Shown here one piece after another: positions 1 to 6,012 of a DNA stretch of 7,661 bases. The DNA comes from JARIHD01 sp041743655 (lineage in GTDB: Bacteria; Patescibacteriota; Saccharimonadia; Saccharimonadales; UBA4665). The stretch's first letter is position 1. Every line of letters begins with the position of its first letter. The translations under genes and the position numbers were made by a program. Location: contig JBGTMJ010000060.1 in the NCBI GenBank assembly GCA_041743655.1, positions 1 through 7,661 of the forward strand, given 5' to 3'. The notes under the pieces are model-generated. The model made no database searches, was not told the DNA's origin, and saw only the letters and a program-made list of their open reading frames with translations.

Positions 1-16
1 ACCGTTTTCGCGCGGT

Positions 17-54
17 AAATAATTTGCTGAGCCTTAGGTCTCAGCAAATTATTT
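17..54 (-). terminator. Hairpin terminator after atpC, possibly bidirectional
   Basis: A perfect 15-bp inverted repeat (arms 17-31 and 40-54) encloses an 8-base loop. The core is GCTGAG/CTCAGC, and the outer part is A/T only, so on the minus strand the transcript leaves the GC core into AAAUUAUUU. This is a weak U-tract that can itself pair with the upstream A-rich arm. It lies about 70 bases past the stop of the last ATPase gene, so it probably ends the operon. The A/T-rich base on both sides would also let it work for a plus-strand transcript. There is no long uninterrupted U run, so termination efficiency is uncertain. Confidence 0.65.
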
Positions 55-82
55 CCGGCTGCACTTCGCTTGAGTCTCCTGA

Positions 83-110
83 CAGTCCTGGTGCCAGGTC
101 CTAAGGACTG
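83..110. repeat. Secondary inverted repeat between atpC and the terminator
   Basis: Arms CAGTCCT (83-89) and AGGACTG (104-110) pair over 7 bp around a 14-base loop. Competing smaller pairings exist inside (87-91 with 94-98, and 98-101 with 105-108). Bases 100-106 (CCTAAGG) are complementary to the loop of the neighbouring hairpin (32-38, CCTTAGG). It lies in the 3' untranslated region of the ATPase transcript. It could stabilise or pause the message end, or be incidental; no function can be assigned. Confidence 0.35.
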
Positions 111-125
111 CAGCCTCCACTGGCG

Positions 126-440
126 TCAAACATCCAGGAATACAATAACCTGGTCGGCCTTGACATGCATCAGGCCACCGGATATACGGATCTTTTCTTC
201 GCCGCGACTTGTGCGTATAACCAGCACGCAGGAATTTAGTAGAGTAATGAAGTTGTGGTGCCTGGGCAGAATATCAAATGGCCCGGTAGCGTTCTGGCCG
301 GATATGCTGTCACCTTCGTCGTCAAAATATACTTTAAATGGAGAATAAACCTTGATGTGCATGCTGGGTGATGTATCATCTGGGTGATGCTTCTTGGCTG
401 CTTCTAATTCATGTGGTGCCCTGGTCTTCTCTTCAATCAT
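126..440 (-). CDS. atpC: F1 ATPase epsilon subunit, beta-sandwich domain only
   Basis: This is the central-stalk subunit that joins gamma to the membrane rotor. The 104 residues hold one epsilon beta-sandwich domain from about residue 27 to the end. The family pattern is clear: a start-like MHIKVYSP, then GPFDILPRHHNFITLL (residues 53-68) for the usual G-x-F-x-ILP-x-H motif, and ISGGLMHV followed by VIVFLDV at the end. The usual C-terminal helical hairpin (about 40 residues), which in many bacteria inhibits ATP hydrolysis, is absent; the protein stops right after the last strand. A polar extension of about 26 residues precedes the domain. The upstream ATG is preferred because GAGGAG lies 8 bases before it and it forms an ATGA overlap with the atpD stop. 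Met27 would give a more typical N-terminus but has no visible ribosome site. It is the last gene of the operon. Confidence 0.88.
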   Translation of the reverse strand: MIEEKTRAPHELEAAKKHHPDDTSPSMHIKVYSPFKVYFDDEGDSISGQNATGPFDILPRHHNFITLLNSCVLVIRTSRGEEKIRISGGLMHVKADQVIVFLDV

Positions 441-1741
441 ACGATGATCTCCTCGATACCTTTCAACATGTCATCACGACGGACAAACTCACCTTTTCTG
501 CCGTTGAGCTCTTCCATGACATGCATGTCCTGCGAGAAGTAGCTGACCAACTTTTTGGCTTTGGCGTAATCTTCCCGGTCTGTGGCTGACAATTCACTCT
601 CACCAATGATTGCAATAATGGGTTTAAGCTGTTCGTATTTTTGCAACAGGGACTGCACTTGCACGCTTAATAAATAATGTCGTTCGCCGACAACTTCCGG
701 GGTCAGCAGTGATGATGAAGTGTGCAATAAATCTACGGCTGGACGAATCCCCTGCTCGGCAACAGCACGGCTTAAGATAATGACGGAATCGAGTTCATGT
801 TGGATAGTCTGTACCGCAGGGTCGCTGATGTCATCAGCGGGGACATAAATTGTCTGTACGGCTGTTATTGAACCTTTCTCTGTAGAACTCAAACGGTCTT
901 GCAACATTTTTACATCGGAGAAAATGGTAGGCTCATAACCACCTTCGGAGGGCACCTGTCCAAGCATTGTTGATAACTCGTTTTTAGCCTGGACATACCG
1001 GTACATGTTATCGGCAAAAAACAAGATGCTTTTGCCTTGCTCGTCACGGAAATACTCAGCAAGGGTAACGGAAGAAAGTGCTACCAGTGAACGCCGCACC
1101 GGGTTCTCATTCATCTGTGCAAAAAACATACAAGTATTTTTAAGTAGGTCATTTTCTTTGAGTGTTTCATATAGTTCGTGACCTTCGCGGATGCGCTCGC
1201 CAATACCAGTAAAAAAGCTTAGGCCCGAGCCACTCATGGCAATATTGTGGATCATTTCCATTGTCAGGACAGTTTTACCCACACCGGCGCCACCCACAAT
1301 ACCAACCTTCCGGCCTTTTACAAAAGGCGCAAAGAAATCAAGCACCTTAATCCCTGTTTCCAAAATCTCAGGCTCGACAGCCCCAAACCCATCGCCACGT
1401 GGTGGGATTTGAAAGATGTTACGCGTACCAGCCTTAGTATTGGTTACTGGCTCAAAACCATCAAGGGGCAGACCAATAGTATCCATCACTCTGCCTATCA
1501 ACTCTTCGCCAACCGGGATTTCAATACTGCGACCGGTCCGCGCCACTTGCATACCTTTCTGCAAACGATGGTCAGAATTGATATTCAGACATACCGCCCT
1601 ACCGCCAACTTGCAGGCTATCAACAAGCAAAGGCGTCCCAACGTCTTGGACGACTATGACTTCATGTATATCAGGAAAGTCATCATCAAACTCGACGATA
1701 ACTACGAGGTCCCGTATAGCTCGGATGACACCTTGGTTCAC
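437..1741 (-). CDS. atpD: F1 ATPase catalytic beta subunit, shortened C-terminus
   Basis: This is the nucleotide-hydrolysing or -synthesising subunit of the F1 head. Its 434 residues compare with about 460-480 in most bacteria. The order is a beta-barrel (about 1-75), a RecA-like core and a helical C-terminal domain. Visible motifs are Walker A GGAGVGKT (150-157, Lys156), the catalytic GERxRE segment (Glu182, Arg183), QMNENPVRR (209-217), Walker B ILFFADN with Asp244, and IYVPADD (298-304). Family-atypical points are Arg333 in GIRPAVD, where Tyr normally stacks on adenine; ESELSATD (381-388) in place of DELSEED; and an end about 30 residues early, without the usual PEQAFYMVG-type tail. The start is GTG, supported by AAAGGTGG 7 bases upstream and a GTGA overlap with the atpG stop. 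The catalytic residues argue for an active ATPase. Confidence 0.96.
   Translation of the reverse strand: MNQGVIRAIRDLVVIVEFDDDFPDIHEVIVVQDVGTPLLVDSLQVGGRAVCLNINSDHRLQKGMQVARTGRSIEIPVGEELIGRVMDTIGLPLDGFEPVTNTKAGTRNIFQIPPRGDGFGAVEPEILETGIKVLDFFAPFVKGRKVGIVGGAGVGKTVLTMEMIHNIAMSGSGLSFFTGIGERIREGHELYETLKENDLLKNTCMFFAQMNENPVRRSLVALSSVTLAEYFRDEQGKSILFFADNMYRYVQAKNELSTMLGQVPSEGGYEPTIFSDVKMLQDRLSSTEKGSITAVQTIYVPADDISDPAVQTIQHELDSVIILSRAVAEQGIRPAVDLLHTSSSLLTPEVVGERHYLLSVQVQSLLQKYEQLKPIIAIIGESELSATDREDYAKAKKLVSYFSQDMHVMEELNGRKGEFVRRDDMLKGIEEIIV
447..454 (-). promoter_or_regulatory. Ribosome binding site of atpC
   Basis: GAGGAG (449-454 on the minus strand) sits 8 bases before the ATG at 440, inside the last codons of atpD. 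It is the strongest Shine-Dalgarno in the operon. It favours the 104-residue epsilon with an N-terminal extension over a start at internal Met27. Confidence 0.65.
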
Positions 1742-2589
1742 GATGTTCCCACCTTTCGCAATCCATTTGTCACCTCTTTCAACCGTTCATCCTGAATTCT
1801 GCGTTTGGTGCGGTTGAATAACAAGGATAGGCTAGACTGAAGCTCATTTGCCCGTTCTTTTGCTGCGTTCATGGCACGGAAACGGCTGGCATACTGTGCT
1901 AGCTTAGAATCTAAGATAAACTGGCTCAAAGCAATCTGCATCATAGACCGTTCCAGGTGTGCCACAACATCGAAAGTCGAGGGCTCGAAGATATAGTTCG
2001 TTTCGCTGATAAAGTCATCAGTACTCTTTATGGCCTTGCCTTCTTGCTGCACAGCGCTGAATAAATCAATGCTCTTCACTTCCTGCACCATAAGGGATAC
2101 ATATGTCTGATAAAATACAACCGTATCCTTGTATCGCCGCGCTTCTTTGATGAGTGGTACGACATTGATATTGCGGTCTTTGCTGGGTAACGTGAAGTAC
2201 TTCTTAAAGGCAACACCTGCTTGGATCAGCTGGAGGGCACCGTGGTGGCCAATCACAATTATGTCCTGTTTGTCCGGGTCAAATTTTGCCAGCATAGTCT
2301 TGAGGAGTTTCTGGTCGATATCACCGCTAAAGCCACCCTCTGAAGTAATGACTATGTACAACTGTTTCGCAATGGCTTCGTCGGAACTGGTACGCCCGTA
2401 ACGAAACAGTTTGTCTACCCGCAGCTGCGTATAAATACGCCACAATTCACTGAAGAACTGCTGCGACTGCAGTACCTGGCTTTTCGTCTGAGATATGCGC
2501 ATACTGGCAATACCTTCAAACACGCTTGTAAGGTCAGCCACCGTATCCATCGCAGCGCGCTGGGTGGCAACCTCTTGCAGACGGCTCAT
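1738..2589 (-). CDS. atpG: F1 ATPase gamma subunit (rotor shaft)
   Basis: Gamma is the rotating shaft inside the alpha3beta3 head; it links catalysis to the membrane rotor. The protein has 283 residues, close to the usual length of about 285. It shows the family layout: a long N-terminal helix (about 1-55, with FEGIASMRISQTK where the family has a conserved AMxMVAxxKxR segment), a central alpha/beta domain (about 70-205, with IVITSEGGFSGDID resembling the conserved SDRGLCGxxN strand-loop) and a long C-terminal helix (about 211-280). The C-terminal helix contains MNAAKERANEL, which matches the family's AM(K/R)xATxNA region. Sequence conservation is weak, so the call rests on layout, these anchors and its place between alpha and beta. 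It overlaps atpA by ATGA and atpD by GTGA, implying coupled translation. Confidence 0.9.
   Translation of the reverse strand: MSRLQEVATQRAAMDTVADLTSVFEGIASMRISQTKSQVLQSQQFFSELWRIYTQLRVDKLFRYGRTSSDEAIAKQLYIVITSEGGFSGDIDQKLLKTMLAKFDPDKQDIIVIGHHGALQLIQAGVAFKKYFTLPSKDRNINVVPLIKEARRYKDTVVFYQTYVSLMVQEVKSIDLFSAVQQEGKAIKSTDDFISETNYIFEPSTFDVVAHLERSMMQIALSQFILDSKLAQYASRFRAMNAAKERANELQSSLSLLFNRTKRRIQDERLKEVTNGLRKVGTS
1749..1756 (-). promoter_or_regulatory. Ribosome binding site supporting the GTG start of atpD
   Basis: AAAGGTGG on the minus strand ends 7 bases before the GTG at 1741. It lies within the end of atpG, and no better-placed ATG is available. This decides for the GTG start, which gives a beta N-terminus consistent with the start of the family's barrel domain. 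Confidence 0.55.
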
Positions 2590-4013
2590 TCCTTTGTCCC
2601 CGTGATTAAGCTTCTACGCTTCAAGTCGTTGCGTGCCTCTTCGTAATGCTCATCATCCTGAGCCTTTTCTACATACTCATTGACTGCTTGCTTGAGCTTC
2701 TCTAGGTTTACTGACTGGTGCATTTCCAAGCCTAGCACAATGTCCAACATGAGCACCTGAGCTATCACGGTATAGCGTTCGCCTGGCGTCTGGTTAAGCA
2801 ACTTGTATAACGTGGTGCCCTGGTGCAAATTTTGCTGGGACACTTGGGACATTTCCGACCCGAAACGTGCAAATTCCTGGGCTTGGGCGTAAGCAACCAG
2901 TAACTTCAACATCTGCCCTGCAAGCCGCTTCTGGCGGCCAATCTGGCCACGTCCACCAACACGGCTCACACTCATGCCCACATTGACTGCCGGACGCATA
3001 GTATCACGGAACACTTTCATGTCCAGTATCCATTGCCCGTCAGTAATGGACATGACGTTTGTCGGCAAATACGATGTAATGTCGCCACCCGCAGCAAAAA
3101 TCATCGGTAATGCCGTCAGTGTTTTGTGATTACTGGCCAGTTTGCCGGCGCGCTCCAAAAGCGAGGAGTGCACAAAGAACATATCGCCAGGATACGAATC
3201 ACGCCCCGGACTCATGCCAGATAGCAACGCAATTTCACGGTAAGTATGCGCATGTGCAGTCAGGTCATCGTATACAATAAGTACATCTTGATTAACGTGC
3301 TGCCATAAGTATTCAGCTATGCTACATGCTACATACGGAGCTAAGTAGCTCATGATAAGGGAGTCCGACATGGTTGACACAACCACTACCGATTGTTTCA
3401 TTGCATCAAAAGCCTTCAGCCTAGAGAGCAACATATCTACATCACTGCGGCGTTTTGCAATAAGCACATAAATGCTCACCACATCTGTATTAGTCTGGTT
3501 CAGGACAATCTGTGTGGCAAGCGTAGACTTACCTGATTTCCCATCACCTAATATCGCCATACGTTGGCCGCGCACCAAAGGGAACATAGTGTCTATAACC
3601 GTGATGCCGGTTTCCAGCTGTTTATCGAGCGCTTCACGGGTGTGAAACGGTGGCGCCTGGGAGAAGACCGGCCATACTGCGTCAGCGGCGATCGGGCCTT
3701 TGCCGTCCAAGGGCTCACCCGTAACCGAGACGACACGCCCAATATAGTCTTTGCCAACTTTAGTAACCAGCTGGTCATGTTGCATTACAGCCGTTGTGCC
3801 AACAGTAACAGTCTTTGTGCCAAGATGCAGTACTATAATATGGTCCTCGTATATGTGGTGCACATACCCTTTGCTCCCATCTTCAAAAAGCACGAGGGCA
3901 TGCACTCTTATCGGATGCATACCTTTGATCTTAACCATAAAACGATCTATAGCTATAATTTCGCCAACAGGGTTACCTGAAGCCACTAGCTGGTCAAAGT
4001 GTCTGCCACTCAT
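2586..4013 (-). CDS. atpA: F1 ATPase alpha subunit, lacking the N-terminal helix
   Basis: Alpha is the non-catalytic nucleotide-binding subunit that alternates with beta and supplies the arginine finger. It has 475 residues against about 500-515 normally. Visible motifs are GRVVSVTGEPLDGKGP (92-107), Walker A GDGKSGKS (156-163), Walker B LIVYDD (245-250), PGRDSYPGD (269-277), LPTNVMSITDGQ (316-327) and VSRVG with the arginine finger Arg351. The sequence opens directly in the beta-barrel (GNPVGEIIAIDRFMVKI), so the N-terminal helix of about 20 residues that normally binds delta is missing. A segment before LTALP (299-303) is also shortened. The Walker A Gln typical of alpha (GDRQTGKT) is Lys159 here. 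The ATG overlaps the atpH stop (ATGA). Only a weak purine-rich ribosome site is visible, which suggests translational coupling. Confidence 0.96.
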   Translation of the reverse strand: MSGRHFDQLVASGNPVGEIIAIDRFMVKIKGMHPIRVHALVLFEDGSKGYVHHIYEDHIIVLHLGTKTVTVGTTAVMQHDQLVTKVGKDYIGRVVSVTGEPLDGKGPIAADAVWPVFSQAPPFHTREALDKQLETGITVIDTMFPLVRGQRMAILGDGKSGKSTLATQIVLNQTNTDVVSIYVLIAKRRSDVDMLLSRLKAFDAMKQSVVVVSTMSDSLIMSYLAPYVACSIAEYLWQHVNQDVLIVYDDLTAHAHTYREIALLSGMSPGRDSYPGDMFFVHSSLLERAGKLASNHKTLTALPMIFAAGGDITSYLPTNVMSITDGQWILDMKVFRDTMRPAVNVGMSVSRVGGRGQIGRQKRLAGQMLKLLVAYAQAQEFARFGSEMSQVSQQNLHQGTTLYKLLNQTPGERYTVIAQVLMLDIVLGLEMHQSVNLEKLKQAVNEYVEKAQDDEHYEEARNDLKRRSLITGTKE

Positions 4014-4522
4014 CGCAGAACCACATTTTCTTCAATTGACGCTACTAACAACTGCCGTTGCCTGCGAAATCGGTCCCGTAAACTAAAGTCAAATACTTTG
4101 CTGTTGGTGCGCACGATGCATCCTGCTGCAATGTTTGGCTGCAGCCCCAACTGTAATAGTGCGTATGGATGGATATTTGTTCGTAGCCACGTGACCACCT
4201 TTGACGTAAACGCTGAAGAAGGATCAGTTGCAAAACTGATATGTAGTATCGGCGCCTTGTGTTCAACATCACGCAAAAAGTTGACAAGCTTTTCACGGTC
4301 AGGTCCCAAAAGCAAGTTCATCATGTTATTGGTAGCCAACGCATCCAGGATGCGTGAAACTTTGGGTAGGGGCACCTGTTTTCCTTGGTCACGAATGTGC
4401 GCCTGAGCCATATATTCTTCAAGCGCCTCCAGCTCCCGCTGTAAGCGCCGCACCTCTACAGGTCCGGATGCGATGGTTGGCAACGTAAAGTACGATGCCG
4501 GAGATTGTCCCTCAAGCGCCAT
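4010..4522 (-). CDS. atpH: F1 ATPase delta subunit (stator), divergent
   Basis: Delta joins the top of the alpha3beta3 head to the peripheral b stalk. The 170 residues are close to the usual 175-180. The C-terminal part carries the diagnostic pattern: LQPNIAAGCIVRTNSKVFD (127-145) followed by FSLRDRF, which corresponds to the family's PxLIGGxxxRxGxxxxDxSxRxxL. The first 90 residues are helical and compact, matching only loosely the six-helix N-terminal domain that binds alpha. This fits with the missing alpha N-terminal helix, so the head-stator contact has probably been remodelled. The start is ATG with AGAGGA 8 bases upstream, and it overlaps the end of the b-type gene by 11 bases. The assignment rests on the C-terminal motif plus gene position. 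Confidence 0.8.
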   Translation of the reverse strand: MALEGQSPASYFTLPTIASGPVEVRRLQRELEALEEYMAQAHIRDQGKQVPLPKVSRILDALATNNMMNLLLGPDREKLVNFLRDVEHKAPILHISFATDPSSAFTSKVVTWLRTNIHPYALLQLGLQPNIAAGCIVRTNSKVFDFSLRDRFRRQRQLLVASIEENVVLR

Positions 4523-5129
4523 TGACGACGTCCTCTAAGATTGCCTGCTTGTTGGCCTCAAGCTCGCCTAAGATATACTCAAGTTGGTCATTCAAATCAA
4601 TTTGATTCCCTATGGCCGCAAGTACGTAATGGTTCACAATATCCGCCATATTTTGGTCGAAACGTCTAATCTGTTTCGCTTTCTCGTCGGCAACTTCCTT
4701 CTCTAGCTGGGCAGTTAATACCTGTCTTTGTTCGTCTATAGTAACCTTGGTCTTCTCGATTGACTCTATTGCCAACTGCTTAGCATCGCTCACGGCACTC
4801 TCATAGTTAGAAAAAGCCTCTTTAAGGTCACGGCTTATTTGATCTTTCATATAATCATTAAGCTGGGCAGTCGTCAGCCGCAAGTCCTGCTGCAGGAACA
4901 TGGCGTTTTCGCCCAGTATCTTTTCGAAGTGCAGCCGCCCGCGATTACGCAGCTCTTCCCGAAATTCATTGTTAAATATATGCTCTACGTCTTGTTTAGC
5001 AGCTTCTTGGAAGGTTTCGGCAGTTTTTTTGACAGGCATTGCCCGATGCAGCCGAAAGACGACATACAGAAACGCCGTGCCACTGGCAAAGATAAACCCT
5101 AAGATAAATATGAGCCACCAAATCGTCAT
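4512..5129 (-). CDS. atpF: F-type ATPase b-like peripheral stalk protein
   Basis: A single N-terminal membrane helix (about residues 3-25, very hydrophobic) is followed by a positively charged stretch (FRLHRAMPVKK), so the rest is predicted to be cytoplasmic. Residues about 36-165 are highly charged and helical. The segment 110-165 has b-like alternating Ala/Glu/Lys/Gln and probably forms a dimeric coiled coil. The final 40 residues end in another helix that could meet delta. At 205 residues it is longer than a typical b (about 155-170). I see no strict sequence signature for b; the call rests on architecture and on its place directly before delta. It starts 31 bases after the preceding gene with only a weak GGTGG-type ribosome site. 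If the complex is not proton-coupled, this would be the stator arm anchoring F1 to another membrane partner. Confidence 0.7.
   Translation of the reverse strand: MTIWWLIFILGFIFASGTAFLYVVFRLHRAMPVKKTAETFQEAAKQDVEHIFNNEFREELRNRGRLHFEKILGENAMFLQQDLRLTTAQLNDYMKDQISRDLKEAFSNYESAVSDAKQLAIESIEKTKVTIDEQRQVLTAQLEKEVADEKAKQIRRFDQNMADIVNHYVLAAIGNQIDLNDQLEYILGELEANKQAILEDVVNGA
4531..4536 (-). promoter_or_regulatory. Ribosome binding site of atpH
   Basis: AGAGGA on the minus strand is 8 bases before the ATG at 4522 and lies inside the end of the b-like gene. It supports this start and hence the 11-base gene overlap. Confidence 0.55.
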
Positions 5130-5160
5130 TACTTGCGTACCAACCCACCCGACATAAGCA

Positions 5161-6003
5161 TTATACTTTCAGTAATAAATATACCGCAAATACACCGATA
5201 ATAAAAACAATTAGTGCCAGTACAATTACCTGGGTCAGGTTACGGAAAATGGAGTGCCGGGCTAGTGGGTTGCGGCCGATGGCAATCATGCTGCTGTGTA
5301 CGCCAGCATACAAAATGCTACCAGAGATAAGAATACACAGTACCAGCATAATAAGACCCGCGTAAATCCTATACGCACTAACGTGGCGCTCAGCTATAAT
5401 GACCGAGGCTTTGTATAGGAACTGTGGAACTCCGGTTTGATTAGCCGGGACAAACAAAGGATTGTGCGCAACCGATACAGCTACCGCGAGCCGCCCAATA
5501 CTCACCTGCTTCTTGCCTTTATTGGTCTGGAGCTCCATTGTACTCACCGCATCTGTAGTACCGGCAAAATCCTTCAGCGCCTTGCCGATAATGAGCGGTT
5601 CGTTATTCTGCATCTTCATGCCAACGCCAGGGATAGAGGATATGGTCACGAAATCCCCTTCCTGTATGGGGCCACTCTGTGTGCTGACCAGTACATTGTA
5701 TTGGCCTTCAGTCGCAACATAGACTTGCTGGTCAGTGCCAACGTTAGCTAACGATACTGCAGACTCACCGGATGATACGACAACACCCAGCATTTCTTTG
5801 ATATCTTTTGCCGCAAGAGCTTCAACCTTGGTAGAATCTTTAGGTTTCAGACGCACGATCATACCGTTTTGTAAACTTTTATCACTCAGGTATCCTTGGG
5901 TAACGTCCTGGGCCAACGCGCTAGTAGCAATAACTGTACTGCCGCACAGTACCAGGACAAAAAAGAGTAGAAAACCTGGGAGTATCTGTTTTTGTATGCC
6001 CAT
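5161..6003 (-). CDS. Exported beta-domain protein with a c-subunit-like C-terminal membrane hairpin
   Basis: Function is unknown. The 280 residues begin with a signal peptide (hydrophobic core about 8-24, likely cleavage after ALA at 29-31). Next comes a beta-rich extracytoplasmic domain (about 32-180), a linker and two membrane helices (about 213-235 and 255-278). In the domain, SGPIQEGDFVTISSIPGVGMK (110-130, start given in part) and IIGKALKDF (138-146) resemble the GPI-x-x-GD-x-x-x-SS-x-PG / IGKAL pattern of phage tail-fibre and peptidase G2-type beta domains. The helices are joined by a basic loop with IGRNPLARH, recalling the (A/G)R(Q/N)P loop of ATP synthase subunit c. Neither helix carries Asp or Glu; the position equivalent to E. 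coli c Asp61 (20 residues after the loop Arg) is Leu264. The gene occupies the usual atpE slot just before the b-type gene, 27 bases after the cysteine desulfurase. Confidence 0.85.
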   Translation of the reverse strand: MGIQKQILPGFLLFFVLVLCGSTVIATSALAQDVTQGYLSDKSLQNGMIVRLKPKDSTKVEALAAKDIKEMLGVVVSSGESAVSLANVGTDQQVYVATEGQYNVLVSTQSGPIQEGDFVTISSIPGVGMKMQNNEPLIIGKALKDFAGTTDAVSTMELQTNKGKKQVSIGRLAVAVSVAHNPLFVPANQTGVPQFLYKASVIIAERHVSAYRIYAGLIMLVLCILISGSILYAGVHSSMIAIGRNPLARHSIFRNLTQVIVLALIVFIIGVFAVYLLLKV

Positions 6004-6012
6004 TTACCTACA

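Noticed and set aside
1..125. tRNA, small RNA or CRISPR remnant in the gene-free left end
   Set aside because: Only two inverted repeats are present, with no cloverleaf, no repeated spacer unit and no open frame with support.
1247..1795. Plus-strand open frame of 182 codons opposite atpD and the atpG end
   Set aside because: It is antisense to the beta subunit with its motifs intact, and the translation has no domain features.
437..4013. Alternative reading as flagellar/type III export ATPase (FliI), Rho, V/A-type or N-type ATPase
   Set aside because: Distinct alpha (arginine finger SVSRVG) and beta (GERxRE, IYVPADD) proteins sit with gamma, delta and epsilon in F-type order. V/A-type subunits are larger and lack this gamma/epsilon set, and N-ATPase operons have another order with beta and epsilon first.
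1738..4522. Frameshifts or split genes at the 4-base overlaps
   Set aside because: Each overlap joins a complete C-terminus to a proper start of a different F1 subunit, so these are ordinary coupled junctions.
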